This document shows positions 16,450 through 26,193 of a stretch of DNA of 64,000 nt, piece after piece. The stretch's first letter is position 1. The number at the start of each line of letters is the position of its first letter. Location of the stretch: NCBI RefSeq assembly GCF_016881405.1, contig NZ_WOFE01000001.1, forward strand, positions 868,001 through 932,000. Direction: 5' to 3'. The notes beneath the pieces are model-generated. The model did no database searches, was not told where the DNA came from, and worked only from the letters and a program-made list of their open reading frames with translations. The translations under genes and the position numbers were made by a program. This DNA comes from Deefgea chitinilytica (lineage in GTDB: Bacteria; Pseudomonadota; Gammaproteobacteria; Burkholderiales; Chitinibacteraceae).

Positions 16450-17976
16450 TTAAAGCACCTCTTTTTTGCAATAATCAATTGTTGCATTAACAGCAAATAT
16501 CGTTCTTTCATGCTGTGTAACTGCACGATTGTATTCCAGTGAGCCTTCAACTTGTTCTGCAGCGTCTAAGAAATATTGAGCTTCATCTTGAAGCGCCAAT
16601 TTAACCTCGCCATGAGGACCATCAACGAATGGATGAAATTTTTTGCACGTATAACAAGAGTAAACAGGGTTATAAGGACAGCAGGTAGGTGAGGGCAGGG
16701 CACAAGAACCGATTCCACCAATGTATGTCATATTGACAATACCATGCACATGACTATTTTTATTGACATCATCTTTTTTGACAACATCGCCAGTCAATAA
16801 TGCCGCCATAATTCTTTTATATGGTTCGCTTTTTCCCAATGCTTTAGATTTAATTTTCGCTATATTTGGAGTTGCTGCTACATAAGCTTGCGCAGCTATA
16901 GTACTGTTATGACCCAAAAGCTCTGCAATCATTTCAGCAGGAGCCCCTTGATCAGCCAAACCTTGGCCCAGATGATGCCGTAACAACATTGATACTTGGC
17001 CCTCATGCCGAATATTCGCAGCGACATGCTCTCCTTTTAATATTGTCGCAATCCTTTCGACACTCAACCTATTTCCTCTTCTATCTACAAAAAGTGGCTC
17101 AATTGTTTCGCCAAATGCCTCCTGTAATTTCAGAATATATAGCTTCAACTTTAATCCAAGATCATTTGATATTTTCCTTGGTCTACGTTGTGGTCGTTGT
17201 TCCCCTATTTTTTTTGCCATCGGCAACCATATAGTAAAAAATGAAATATCATTAGGCTTTACTTCTTCAAAATCAGCCACGTCAAGTGCATGGTATTGAA
17301 TAGATCGTAAGCCTAATTCAAAACCTAAATGAAGTATTATGTTAGGTAAATTGTCGCGCCATGAATTGGAAGCTAGGTTGTAACCAGTACTTATTCTCTG
17401 AATCAAGTTAATTTCTTCGAACTCACTTAGCCCTATTTGCCCCAAAAAAACCCTAGAATTAGCTTGTACTTTTATTGTTTTTACTTCAGCAATTAGTAAA
17501 TTAACCCTAGTGTTGAATCCATATATACCTTGACCTAACCCCCAATCATATAAACGCCTGAATACAATTACCATTTGGCGATCATCAAACCATAAAGATA
17601 ATTGATTTAAAATTTCATTTTCTGACCATGGAAATATTTTCGATAACGGTAGCGTAGAAAACCTCTTTAAGAACTGCACAATAGCTACTGATGTACGTGG
17701 AGCATTTTTTTCAAGAGAATAACTTAAATACCCTTTTGCGATTGGTATAAATCCTGGAGACAGATTTAACGCAGTCCAGTCTATAGAAAACTTTATACCT
17801 CCGTCGAACCACTCCCAATGATCATTACGGGTGTCAACATAGCGAGGCTGGTCATTCGTTCGAGTTCGTATTGGTACTAGCTGACGTCCACTGAACTGAT
17901 ACACCTCATGGTTAATATAATTATCAATCAAAACTATTTCGGCGTTGTTTTTTTTCATACTTTTGTTTTTATTCAT
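16450..17976 (-). CDS. Second tyrosine recombinase (508 aa) of the module
   Basis: A tyrosine recombinase fold is indicated by GFELGLRSIQYHALDVADF (first Arg, near 226), SMLLRHHLGQGLADQGAP (box II Arg, near 335) and LLGHNSTIAAQAYV (second His and Tyr, near 360). The residue three before the box II Arg, normally His, is Met here, which may reduce activity. A Cys-rich C-terminal cluster (CALPSPTCC, CYTCKKFHPF, near 425-446) probably binds zinc. The gene starts 20 nt after the first recombinase stop and ends directly before the third, so all are one transcript. Low G+C and A-rich start region (MNKNKSMKKN) indicate acquisition. Confidence 0.82.
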   Translation of the reverse strand: MNKNKSMKKNNAEIVLIDNYINHEVYQFSGRQLVPIRTRTNDQPRYVDTRNDHWEWFDGGIKFSIDWTALNLSPGFIPIAKGYLSYSLEKNAPRTSVAIVQFLKRFSTLPLSKIFPWSENEILNQLSLWFDDRQMVIVFRRLYDWGLGQGIYGFNTRVNLLIAEVKTIKVQANSRVFLGQIGLSEFEEINLIQRISTGYNLASNSWRDNLPNIILHLGFELGLRSIQYHALDVADFEEVKPNDISFFTIWLPMAKKIGEQRPQRRPRKISNDLGLKLKLYILKLQEAFGETIEPLFVDRRGNRLSVERIATILKGEHVAANIRHEGQVSMLLRHHLGQGLADQGAPAEMIAELLGHNSTIAAQAYVAATPNIAKIKSKALGKSEPYKRIMAALLTGDVVKKDDVNKNSHVHGIVNMTYIGGIGSCALPSPTCCPYNPVYSCYTCKKFHPFVDGPHGEVKLALQDEAQYFLDAAEQVEGSLEYNRAVTQHERTIFAVNATIDYCKKEVL

Positions 17977-17995
17977 ACTATATATGTTCCATTAT

Positions 17996-19228
17996 TTACT
18001 TATTTCTAGTGAGACATACTCTCTTGCTATTGAATATATTTGCACTCTCCGCCACGTAGCGGGAGGCATAAAGAGAGGGCATTGACGAATTAGCACTCCA
18101 ACCGCATATTCTTTTAAGTTGATCTTTTGCTTGTTCCATGTCTAAATCACATTCTTCGATTAAATATTTCAAAAAATTAGTTGCGAATGTGTGGCGTAAA
18201 TCATGAGGGGAAAGACTACTTATTACACCAGGACAATCCTTATCGATGCAGTAAAAAAGCAGATCAAAAATATTAGATAGTGCACGAAGCGACAACGGCC
18301 GACCACGATCGGAAATAAATAAGTATTGAAAGGGTACTTTTTTTCTTATCCCTTTTCTAAATGGCCTGCGCCATTCACGTAAATACTCTTCATAAATTTC
18401 ATAAAGTTGATTCGATATACCAATAACTCGCTCATATGTTTTCAACGCAGGTTCATCAGCCCTTATATCTTCAGGGTCGTTCTCACGATTACTTATGCTC
18501 ACATAAGCATTTAATGAGCCTTGATTTATATCTGAACTGTATAACTTTAACAGTTCACCACGACGCATTCCCGTCTCAAGAAAAAGCTCAATAATTAGCC
18601 AGTTTCTTAGCTGAACACGCTCAGGAAATGGATTGAGTTCCGCGTATGGTGTTGCATATGTCCGTATAAGTTGAATATGTTCATCAGTAAGGCTACGTTC
18701 ACGGGACCTAGATTGCTTCAAATTCAGTATGTGGCTACTAAACCTGCGATCTATGGCTAAAGCAGCGTTAGAAAATGCAATTGAGATTCCTGATTCCCGA
18801 GTTGATTGGGGACGCGGGATAAATCGCTCAGCACACCACGAAAGGAATGCCTTCAGTGCTGATAGATGTTGATCTCTTGTTCGACTATTCATTGGCACAG
18901 AAGTCTCAACTCCAACAGCAGCGACCACGTTAGTTGCCTGACGACCAACTGTTAGCCACGCTGAGAATCCACTGATTAATGACAAAACGTTTTCGAAGCG
19001 ACCCGCAAATATCTCTTTTTCAAGATCAATATTCCGGAGTAAGGCGTAGTCATAAAAAGCCTCAATGGTTCGGAGGCATCGTGAGGCCGTGTTGTATGCG
19101 CGATATTTGAGCTTAAATTGAACGTACAACAACGGAATTAACAATGGTAGTGATGCACGATCTTTAGACTTGGATACGATAAAGGGTACTCGTTGTCCAG
19201 ATGAAAACTTGCAATGAATAATTGGCAT
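17996..19228 (-). CDS. First tyrosine recombinase (410 aa) of the module
   Basis: A phage-integrase-type recombinase with a complete catalytic set: LETGMRRGELL (first Arg, near 218), SPHDLRHTFATNF (His-x-x-Arg, near 340), then ICGWSANSSMPSLYASRY with Trp in the second-His position and the Tyr nucleophile. The N-terminal 190 residues correspond to a SAM-like core-binding domain. It is the promoter-proximal gene of the module and lies next to the upstream region of adhE. The most likely role is DNA strand exchange for integration or excision of the surrounding accessory segment, with the two larger recombinases as partners. Confidence 0.87.
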   Translation of the reverse strand: MPIIHCKFSSGQRVPFIVSKSKDRASLPLLIPLLYVQFKLKYRAYNTASRCLRTIEAFYDYALLRNIDLEKEIFAGRFENVLSLISGFSAWLTVGRQATNVVAAVGVETSVPMNSRTRDQHLSALKAFLSWCAERFIPRPQSTRESGISIAFSNAALAIDRRFSSHILNLKQSRSRERSLTDEHIQLIRTYATPYAELNPFPERVQLRNWLIIELFLETGMRRGELLKLYSSDINQGSLNAYVSISNRENDPEDIRADEPALKTYERVIGISNQLYEIYEEYLREWRRPFRKGIRKKVPFQYLFISDRGRPLSLRALSNIFDLLFYCIDKDCPGVISSLSPHDLRHTFATNFLKYLIEECDLDMEQAKDQLKRICGWSANSSMPSLYASRYVAESANIFNSKRVCLTRNK

Positions 19229-19605
19229 TAGCGTTATAAACCTAGTTTAGTTGGATCCATGAACAACATTAGACATGAAACACCCAGCCTTGTAGGGCGG
19301 TGTGTTGCAAGTCACTTATCTATTCATGAACAAAACCAACATAGCTCACCGCTTAACATAATATACATTATAAGAATCATAATAGGAAAAATCAGAGGCA
19401 AATGACATTTGTCAAACAAGTGCAACCGAAGGTCGTTTAACATGTACTTAACTCACCAAAGCACGAAGGCGCAGACATACTTTTGCTACGTGATTAATTT
19501 GGGGAATATTTCAATATTTTGTGTTAATACTGTACAGATTTGTCGCAATTCTAATGGCATAATCAAACACAACACTAACAGCTGGTGAAATCTCTGGAGA
19601 AAACA
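19229..19605. other. A+T-rich intergenic region between the recombinase operon and adhE
   Basis: This 377-bp gap must hold the divergent promoters. Visible features are an imperfect hairpin (AACACCCAGCC ... GGGCGGTGTGTT, about 19280-19307), a direct repeat CATGAACAA (19258-19266 and 19325-19333), a palindrome TGACATTTGTCA (19403-19414) and CTGTACAG (19530-19537). Any of these could be recombinase arm or core sites or regulator sites. No exact attachment repeat was matched to the left side of the island by eye. GGAG at about 19595 is the adhE ribosome site. Confidence 0.4.
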
Positions 19606-22239
19606 ATGACAGTAACTAACGTACAAGAACTTGATGCCTTAGTAGCTCGAGTAAAGAAAGCGCAACAACTGTTTGCCACTTATTCACAAGAACAAGTTGA
19701 CGAGATTTTCCGTGTTGCAGCCTTGGCGGCAGCAGATGCACGCCTTCCTTTGTCAAAAATGGCTGTAGCCGAAACCGGCATGGGGATTGTTGAAGATAAA
19801 GTGATTAAAAATCATTTTGCATCTGAGTATATTTATAACGCTTACAAAGATGAAAAAACATGTGGCATTTTGTCGACTGATGATGCTTTTGGCACCATGA
19901 CTATTGCAGAACCAATCGGCATTATTTGCGGCATCGTACCGACAACCAACCCAACATCGACCGCAATTTTTAAAGCCTTGATTTCACTGAAAACGCGCAA
20001 TGGTATTGTGTTTAGTCCACACCCACGCGCCAAAAACTCAACTTGCGCAGCGGCACGCTTAGTGCTTGAAGCTGCAATTTCTGCAGGCGCACCGCGCGAC
20101 ATTATCGGTTGGATTGATGAGCCTACTGTAGAGCTGTCAAATCACCTAATGAAACACCCAGATCTGAACCTAATCTTGGCTACTGGTGGCCCAGGTATGG
20201 TGAAGGCGGCGTATAGCTCTGGCAAGCCTGCAATTGGTGTTGGTGCTGGCAATACCCCTGTTGTGATTGATGAAACGGCTGATATTAAACGTGCCGTAGC
20301 TTCGATTCTGATGTCAAAAACCTTCGATAATGGTGTGGTCTGCGCATCAGAACAATCTGTCATCGTAGTTGACAGCATTTACGAGCAAGTTAAAGAGCGC
20401 TTTAACGCCAACGGCGGCTACATCCTTAACAAGAAAGAAACTGAAGCAGTTCGTAAAGTAATTTTGGTTAATGGTGGCCTAAATGCAGCCATCGTGGGTC
20501 AATCTGCACTAAAAATCGCTGAAATGGCGGGTATCAAAGTACCACCATATACCAAAGTACTGATCGGCGAAGTAACATCAGTTGGCGAAGAAGAAGAATT
20601 CGCACATGAGAAGCTCTCTCCTACTCTAGCGATGTACCGTGCCAAAGATTTCTTCGATGCTGTGGCTAAAGCAGAGGCTTTAGTTGCTTTAGGCGGGATC
20701 GGTCATACTTCATCGCTTTACACCGATCAAGATTTGCAAGCCGAACGTATCGCCTACTTTGGCGACAAAATGAAAACAGCCCGTATTTTGATCAACACCC
20801 CTTCGTCACAAGGTGGTATTGGTGATTTGTACAACTTCAAACTAGCGCCATCCCTGACTCTAGGTTGTGGCTCATGGGGTGGCAATTCAATTTCGGAAAA
20901 CGTGGGTCCGAAACACTTGCTCAACAAAAAAACCGTTGCGAAGCGAGCAGAAAACATGTTGTGGCACAAACTACCAAAAAGCATTTACTTCCGTCGTGGC
21001 AGCTTGTCGATTGCACTGAAAGAGCTCGCTGGCAAACAACGCGCAGCGATTGTTACTGACCGTTTCTTATTTAATAACGGCATGTGCGATGAAACTATCC
21101 GTGTATTAAAACAGCAAGGTCTTGAAGTTGAAGTATTCTACGAAGTCGAAGCCGATCCAACGCTGGCTGTGGTTCGCAAAGGTGTGGCGATGCTCAATAG
21201 CTTTAAACCGGATGTGATTGTGGCGCTCGGTGGCGGCTCGCCAATGGATGCGGCAAAAATCATGTGGGTCATGTACGAGCATCCAGATGTGCACTTCGAA
21301 GACCTTGCATTGCGCTTTATGGATATTCGCAAACGGATTTATACTTTCCCGAAAATGGGTGTTAAAGCTGAGTTGATCGCAATCCCAACGACTTCCGGTA
21401 CCGGTTCAGAGGTAACACCATTCGCCGTGGTGACTGACGAAGTCACTGGCATGAAATACCCAATCGCCGATTACGAATTGACGCCAAATATGGCCATCAT
21501 CGATTCAAACTTGGTGATGAATATGCCAAAATCGTTGACCGCCTTTGGTGGTATTGATGCGGTAACTCATGCGCTTGAAGCTTATGTATCTGTGTTGGCT
21601 AATGAGTTCTCTGATCCGCACGCTCTGCAATCATTGAAACTGTTGAAGCAATACCTGCCATCGTCTTACACCAATGGTGCCAACGATCCAAAAGCGCGTG
21701 AGCAAGTTCACAACGCAGCGACCATTGCCGGGATGTCATTTGCCAATGCTTTCCTGGGTGTTTGTCACTCAATGGCTCACAAAATTGGTGCTGAGTTCCA
21801 CTTGGCGCACGGTTTGGCGAATGCCCTACTGATCAGCAACGTAATTCGTTACAACGCGGTTGATATTCCAACGAAACAAACTGCGTTTAGCCAATACGAC
21901 CGTCCGCAAGCAAAATGCCGCTACGCAGACATCGCTGAACACTTGGGCTTGGCTGGCAAAAACGACGACCAAAAAGTTGCGAGTCTAATTGCTTGGGTTG
22001 ATGAACTTAAACAAGTGCTGAACATTCCTGCATCTATCAAAGATGCGGGCGTGAACGAAGCAGACTTTTTGGCTAAATTGGATCGCATTGCCGAAGAAGC
22101 GTTTGATGACCAATGTACTGGTGCCAACCCACGCTTCCCACTCATTAGCGAACTGAAACAAGTCTTGCTCGATAGCTATTATGGCCGTCCTTATCATGAA
22201 ACTTATGGTATGACTGCACAAGACAAGCCAGCGAAATAA
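19606..22239 (+). CDS. adhE: Bifunctional acetaldehyde-CoA/alcohol dehydrogenase AdhE
   Basis: AdhE reduces acetyl-CoA to acetaldehyde and then ethanol with two NADH, regenerating NAD during fermentation. It forms spirosome filaments. The N-terminal aldehyde dehydrogenase half has the catalytic Cys in GVVCASEQS (near 245). The C-terminal iron alcohol dehydrogenase half has GGGSPMDAAK, TTSGTGSEVTPFAVV, FGGIDAVTHALEAY and the metal-binding HSMAHKIG and HGLANALL. At 877 residues it has the family's normal length. ATG at 19606 is chosen over an in-frame GTG at 19585 because GGAG lies just upstream and MTVTNVQELDAL matches the usual N-terminus. A strong terminator follows. Confidence 0.97.
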   Translation: MTVTNVQELDALVARVKKAQQLFATYSQEQVDEIFRVAALAAADARLPLSKMAVAETGMGIVEDKVIKNHFASEYIYNAYKDEKTCGILSTDDAFGTMTIAEPIGIICGIVPTTNPTSTAIFKALISLKTRNGIVFSPHPRAKNSTCAAARLVLEAAISAGAPRDIIGWIDEPTVELSNHLMKHPDLNLILATGGPGMVKAAYSSGKPAIGVGAGNTPVVIDETADIKRAVASILMSKTFDNGVVCASEQSVIVVDSIYEQVKERFNANGGYILNKKETEAVRKVILVNGGLNAAIVGQSALKIAEMAGIKVPPYTKVLIGEVTSVGEEEEFAHEKLSPTLAMYRAKDFFDAVAKAEALVALGGIGHTSSLYTDQDLQAERIAYFGDKMKTARILINTPSSQGGIGDLYNFKLAPSLTLGCGSWGGNSISENVGPKHLLNKKTVAKRAENMLWHKLPKSIYFRRGSLSIALKELAGKQRAAIVTDRFLFNNGMCDETIRVLKQQGLEVEVFYEVEADPTLAVVRKGVAMLNSFKPDVIVALGGGSPMDAAKIMWVMYEHPDVHFEDLALRFMDIRKRIYTFPKMGVKAELIAIPTTSGTGSEVTPFAVVTDEVTGMKYPIADYELTPNMAIIDSNLVMNMPKSLTAFGGIDAVTHALEAYVSVLANEFSDPHALQSLKLLKQYLPSSYTNGANDPKAREQVHNAATIAGMSFANAFLGVCHSMAHKIGAEFHLAHGLANALLISNVIRYNAVDIPTKQTAFSQYDRPQAKCRYADIAEHLGLAGKNDDQKVASLIAWVDELKQVLNIPASIKDAGVNEADFLAKLDRIAEEAFDDQCTGANPRFPLISELKQVLLDSYYGRPYHETYGMTAQDKPAK

Positions 22240-22261
22240 TCAAACTTCCCGTTTGAACACC

Positions 22262-22287
22262 AAAGCCCGCAGCTTGCGGGCTTTTTT
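22262..22287 (+). terminator. Rho-independent terminator of adhE
   Basis: AAAGCCCGCA (22262-22271), loop GCT, and TGCGGGCTTT (22275-22284), ending in a run of six T (22282-22287). It lies 22 bp after the adhE stop, before lolC. Confidence 0.92.
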
Positions 22288-22348
22288 GCTTTTTAACGAT
22301 ACGGCGTGGCATGGTAAACTGCGCCCTCCCTGACTTTATTGCGCTCCT

Positions 22349-23584
22349 ATGTATGAATTACTGATTGGCCTGCGCTACACCCGCGCCAAGAAGCGAAATG
22401 GCTTTATTTCGTTTATTTCGCTTGTTTCAATTGCTGGCATTGCGCTGGGCGTTGCCGCACTGATTATCGTTTTGTCTGTGATGAATGGCTTTCAAGAGGA
22501 AGTCAGAAACCGCATTCTGGGTATGGCCTCACATATTACCGTGACTAGTCCTGATAATGCACTATACGACTGGCCGTCTACCATAGCGACGAGCACAAAA
22601 AACCAACATGTTCGCGGCGCTGCGCCCTATGTGATGGGGCAAGGCTTGTTTACCAATGGCAGCCAAGTCAAAGGCGTGCTGGTGCGAGGGATTGATCCAG
22701 CGCAAGAACCCAAAGTGAGTGAACTCGCCGACAAAATGATCAACGGGAAACTCAATGCACTACGTCCGGGAGAGTTTTCAGTCATTCTGGGCTGGGCGCT
22801 GGCGCAAGAGTTGGGAGTTACTACGGGCGATAAAGTCACCCTCATCACCCCACAAGGTCAGGTAACTCCAGCTGGATTGATTCCTCGATTACGACAATTT
22901 ACGATCGCTGGGATTTTTAAGGCAGATTACTTCCCTTACGACGCAAATCTAGCGCTAATACATATGACTGACGCGCAAAAACTGTATCGCACTGGCGAAG
23001 CAGTAACGGGCGTACGTCTAAAAATAGATGACTTATTTAAGGCCCGAGAAGTAGCACGCGAAATTAACCGCACCCTACCCGACCTGATTGTCGCCGACTG
23101 GAGCCAAGAAAACCCGACTTACTTCCGTGCGGTAGAAATCGAAAAACGCATGATGTTTATTATCTTGACGTTGATTGTGGCTGTTGCTGCGTTTAATCTC
23201 GTTTCGACTTTAGTGATGATTGTGACGGATAAACAGGCCGATATTGCCATCTTGCGTACTCTGGGCGCGTCACCCGGTTCAATTATGAAAATATTCCTAG
23301 TCAATGGCGCGATTTCTGGCGTGATTGGTACGGGGGCTGGCGTATTGGGCGGGGTCTTGGTGGCGGCGAATATCGACACGATTGTGCCATTTATCGAGCG
23401 CGTGATTGGAGCGCAAATTTTATCGGCGGATGTGTACTTGATTACTGAATTGCCGTCCAAAATCATACCGGCTGACGTCATCAGTATTGGCGTTATTTCA
23501 CTATTACTGTCATTGCTTGCGACGCTGTACCCAAGTTGGCGTGCCTCGCGCGTCAATCCTGCGGAGGCGTTGCGCTATGAGTAA
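22349..23584 (+). CDS. lolC: Lipoprotein-releasing ABC transporter permease LolC/LolE
   Basis: An inner-membrane subunit of the Lol complex, which extracts outer-membrane lipoproteins from the inner membrane and hands them to LolA. The N-terminus [36 protein letters not shown] is split here as ..[15 protein letters not shown] (residues 8-22) and the first membrane span that follows. A large periplasmic domain (about 45-260) comes next, then three spans (near 265-290, 315-340, 370-395). The end [15 protein letters not shown] is typical of MacB/FtsX-type permeases. With only one permease gene here, the complex may be the LolF/LolC-homodimer type. It overlaps lolD by 8 bp. Confidence 0.94.
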   Translation: MYELLIGLRYTRAKKRNGFISFISLVSIAGIALGVAALIIVLSVMNGFQEEVRNRILGMASHITVTSPDNALYDWPSTIATSTKNQHVRGAAPYVMGQGLFTNGSQVKGVLVRGIDPAQEPKVSELADKMINGKLNALRPGEFSVILGWALAQELGVTTGDKVTLITPQGQVTPAGLIPRLRQFTIAGIFKADYFPYDANLALIHMTDAQKLYRTGEAVTGVRLKIDDLFKAREVAREINRTLPDLIVADWSQENPTYFRAVEIEKRMMFIILTLIVAVAAFNLVSTLVMIVTDKQADIAILRTLGASPGSIMKIFLVNGAISGVIGTGAGVLGGVLVAANIDTIVPFIERVIGAQILSADVYLITELPSKIIPADVISIGVISLLLSLLATLYPSWRASRVNPAEALRYE

Positions 23585-24251
23585 TTTCATCTTAACCGCC
23601 AAGCAGTTGGGCAAAACTTATGTATCGGGCAAGCTAGCAACCCCCGTACTAACTGCGGTTGATTTTGCATTGAGCAAAGGGGAAGTTGTCGCGATTGTCG
23701 GTGCCTCCGGCTCAGGCAAATCCACCCTGCTCCACTGCCTTGGTGCGCTCGACACACCGAGCTCAGGCGAAGTGAGTTTACTGGGGCAAAACCCATTTGC
23801 GCTGAACGAGCAGGCACGAGGGCAATTACGCAATCAACACTTGGGCTTTGTCTATCAGTTTCACCATTTGCTCCCCGAATTTACTGCCGCCGAAAATGTA
23901 GCAATGCCCTTGCTGATTCGCCGTACGCCTAAAGCCGAAGCATTGAAGACCGCTGAGGCCATGCTAGACAAAGTCGGCCTTGGTGCGCGCAGCCATCACA
24001 AACCGAGCGAGTTATCGGGCGGTGAGCGACAGCGCGCCGCGATTGCTCGCGCTTTAGTGACTCGTCCTGCTTGTGTATTGGCTGACGAACCAACCGGCAA
24101 TTTGGACCGCAGCAATGCTACGGTGGTGTTTGATTTAATGCTGGAATTGGCCAGAGACAGCGGTACCGGCTTTGTGATTGTTACGCACGACACCGATCTC
24201 GCAGCGCGCTGTGATCGCTCGCTAAGACTAGACTTAGGGGTATTGAGCTAA
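23577..24251 (+). CDS. lolD: Lipoprotein-releasing ABC transporter ATP-binding protein LolD
   Basis: The ATPase subunit of the Lol complex, cytoplasmic, powering lipoprotein release. Walker [19 protein letters not shown] (near 42), Q-loop [16 protein letters not shown], signature [15 protein letters not shown] (near 145) and Walker [13 protein letters not shown] are all intact, with the H-loop VTHDTDLA. The length of 224 residues is normal. The start MSNFILTA at 23577 overlaps the lolC stop (ATGAGTAA), which gives translational coupling. A longer frame upstream lies inside lolC and is not used. Confidence 0.95.
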   Translation: MSNFILTAKQLGKTYVSGKLATPVLTAVDFALSKGEVVAIVGASGSGKSTLLHCLGALDTPSSGEVSLLGQNPFALNEQARGQLRNQHLGFVYQFHHLLPEFTAAENVAMPLLIRRTPKAEALKTAEAMLDKVGLGARSHHKPSELSGGERQRAAIARALVTRPACVLADEPTGNLDRSNATVVFDLMLELARDSGTGFVIVTHDTDLAARCDRSLRLDLGVLS

Positions 24252-24315
24252 ACAAATTACTGCTCAATGCCTGAATTAATATACCTATTGAATTAATCAA
24301 GTACTGGAATACAAC

Positions 24316-25602
24316 ATGACTACTATGGACTCAAAATTTGATTTGCTAGCCGACTTAGAACAACGTGGCTTGATTGCACAACAAACCGACGCTGCCGCAC
24401 TCAGCAAATTGATGAGCGAACAAGCGATTACGCTGTATTGCGGCTTTGACCCAACGGCAGACAGCTTACACATCGGTAGTTTGGTGCCGATTTTGGTCTT
24501 AAAACGCTTTCAGCAAGCGGGTCACAAGCCGATTGCTTTGGTCGGCGGCGCGACGGGCATGATTGGCGATCCGTCATTTAAAGCGGCCGAGCGCAAACTC
24601 AATACGCTGGACGTCATCGAAGGCTGGGTCGGCAAAATCCGCTCTCAAGTTTCGCCATTTTTAAGCTTTGAAGGCGACAACGCCGCTATTATGGCCAATA
24701 ACCATGACTGGTACGCCAAAATGGATATTTTGGCTTTCTTGCGTGATATCGGTAAGCACTTCTCTGTTAACAATATGATTAACAAAGAATCTGTGAAGCA
24801 ACGAATTAACCGCGAAGGCGACGGTATTTCGTTTACTGAATTTACTTACAGCCTGTTGCAAGGTTACGATTTTGTCGTACTGAACGAGCAATACGGCTGC
24901 CAATTGCAAATCGGCGGCTCAGATCAATGGGGCAATATCACTGCGGGTACCGATTTAACCCGCCGGATGCGCCAGCAATCAGTGCACGGCCTAACGATGC
25001 CTTTGGTCACCAAGTCTGACGGCACTAAATTTGGCAAGACTGAGAGCGGCACCATTTGGCTGGATCGCAAAAAAACCTCGCCGTACAAGTTCTACCAATT
25101 CTGGCTCTCGACGGCCGATGCCGATGTGTATAAATTCCTGCGCTACTTTACTTTCCTGAGCGTGGCTGAAATCGCCGCGATTGAAGCGGCTGATTTGGCT
25201 TCCGGCAAAAAACCAGAAGCCCAACGCATTTTGGCCGAACAAGTGACCGAGCTCGTACATGGCAAGGATGCGGTCATCGCCGCCGAGCGCATCAGCCAAT
25301 CACTGTTTGCTGAAGATCAAAACGGCTTAACTGAACAAGACTTCGAACAACTCGCGCTTGATGGGTTGCCAACGTTTGAATTGGCGCGCGATGCCAATGG
25401 GCTGATCGACGTCTTGGCCGCCACTGAACTTGCCACCTCAAAAAGCCAAGCCCGTGGCTTTATCGAAAGCGGCGCAGCGATTGTGAATGGCGCGAAAGTC
25501 ACTGATTTGACGGCAACGATTACCGAAGCCGATTACAAATACGGCCGCTACACGCTATTGCGCCGCGGCAAGAAAAACCATGCTTTGGTGGCTTGGAAGT
25601 AA
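24316..25602 (+). CDS. tyrS: Tyrosyl-tRNA synthetase
   Basis: Charges tRNA-Tyr. A class I synthetase with the HIGH-like motif [11 protein letters not shown] (near 46-56) and the KMSKS-like motif [10 protein letters not shown] (near 235). The catalytic core has [21 protein letters not shown] here as [12 protein letters not shown] (near 195). The C-terminal S4-like RNA-binding domain (about 365-428) includes [18 protein letters not shown]. At 428 residues it is the TyrRS form seen in E. coli. It stands alone, followed by a long imperfect hairpin. Confidence 0.97.
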   Translation: MTTMDSKFDLLADLEQRGLIAQQTDAAALSKLMSEQAITLYCGFDPTADSLHIGSLVPILVLKRFQQAGHKPIALVGGATGMIGDPSFKAAERKLNTLDVIEGWVGKIRSQVSPFLSFEGDNAAIMANNHDWYAKMDILAFLRDIGKHFSVNNMINKESVKQRINREGDGISFTEFTYSLLQGYDFVVLNEQYGCQLQIGGSDQWGNITAGTDLTRRMRQQSVHGLTMPLVTKSDGTKFGKTESGTIWLDRKKTSPYKFYQFWLSTADADVYKFLRYFTFLSVAEIAAIEAADLASGKKPEAQRILAEQVTELVHGKDAVIAAERISQSLFAEDQNGLTEQDFEQLALDGLPTFELARDANGLIDVLAATELATSKSQARGFIESGAAIVNGAKVTDLTATITEADYKYGRYTLLRRGKKNHALVAWK

Positions 25603-25604
25603 TT

Positions 25605-25659
25605 GCATGAGTATTGCCATGTAGGCAATGATTTATAAAGTCTACATGGTAATACATGC
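25605..25659. repeat. Long intergenic hairpin of the GGTATT/AATACC type after tyrS
   Basis: GCATGAGTATTGCCATGTAG (25605-25624) is nearly complementary to CTACATGGTAATACATGC (25642-25659), with one mismatch/wobble and one bulge and a 17-nt loop. It begins 3 nt after the tyrS stop and probably ends the transcript. Its outer sequence GTATTGCC resembles the hairpin at 30092-30140. Confidence 0.6.
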
Positions 25660-25768
25660 TAATTTAAATTGGATGGCAGCTATCGGCCAATAGCAGACAT
25701 CTGCACATATCCTTTATTTCTTTGGTGGTGGTTTATAAGTTAGACGTAGTCTGGACTGAGGTTGTGTA

Positions 25769-26098
25769 ATGAATAAAATTTATGGGCAGGTTTTTAGAGC
25801 AAGTGACGGAAACGAGTTCGGCATCATACGTCCTGCATCTGAGCCATTCCCTGATGAACTATTAAGCACAGAAGTTGTTGCGGAAGATGAATGCGGAAAT
25901 TATTTCATCTTGAAAGCTGGAGAAGTTTTTTTTTGGAATCACGAAAATAGTGACCTATCAGTTATTGCAAATTCGATTAGTGATTTTATTTCAGGCTGTG
26001 TAGAGCCATCTGAGATTGATTTAAGACCTAATCAAGTTAATTCAGCTTGGATTGACCCCGACTTTGCAGCCTCACTAGGAATTAAGCTTAAATCTTAA
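25769..26098 (+). CDS. SUKH (SMI1/KNR4)-like small protein, possible immunity protein
   Basis: A 109-residue acidic protein. The pattern GNYFILKAGEVFFWNHENSD followed by ANSISDFISG resembles the core of SUKH/SMI1-KNR4 proteins, which in bacteria are often immunity proteins against contact-dependent or type VI toxins. No toxin gene is adjacent: upstream is tyrS and downstream is a convergent methyltransferase. GAGG stands 7 nt before the ATG. The assignment rests on the FFW(N/D)HE pattern only. Codon use is more A+T-rich than tyrS, which fits an acquired orphan immunity gene. Confidence 0.6.
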   Translation: MNKIYGQVFRASDGNEFGIIRPASEPFPDELLSTEVVAEDECGNYFILKAGEVFFWNHENSDLSVIANSISDFISGCVEPSEIDLRPNQVNSAWIDPDFAASLGIKLKS

Positions 26099-26122
26099 TA
26101 AAAACCTGGCTCCTCGCATGTT

Positions 26123-26182
26123 GATTTGCTTCGTCCGCTTTTGGTCGAATGCTGCCACTAGCACTCATGGCAGCAGCAAATC
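26123..26182. other. Potential three-way-junction structure between convergent genes
   Basis: The outer stem is GATTTGCT (26123-26130) with AGCAAATC (26175-26182). Inside it are two hairpins: TCGTCC/GGTCGA (26131-26136 and 26143-26148, one mismatch) and GCTGCC (26151-26156) with GGCAGC (26169-26174). It fills the space between the SUKH-like gene stop and the methyltransferase stop, so it may serve as a bidirectional transcript end or be a small structured repeat. Confidence 0.45.
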
Positions 26183-26193
26183 TAATTGATTAA

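Noticed and set aside
19258-19333. Direct repeat CATGAACAA as an attachment site pair
   Set aside because: Both copies are on the same side of the recombinase operon, only 67 bp apart, and no third copy was seen at the left end. It may be a recombinase binding site but not a pair of element ends.
19530-19537. CTGTACAG upstream of adhE as a redox regulator (Rex/FNR) site
   Set aside because: It does not match the Rex or FNR consensus as I know them, so no regulator is assigned.
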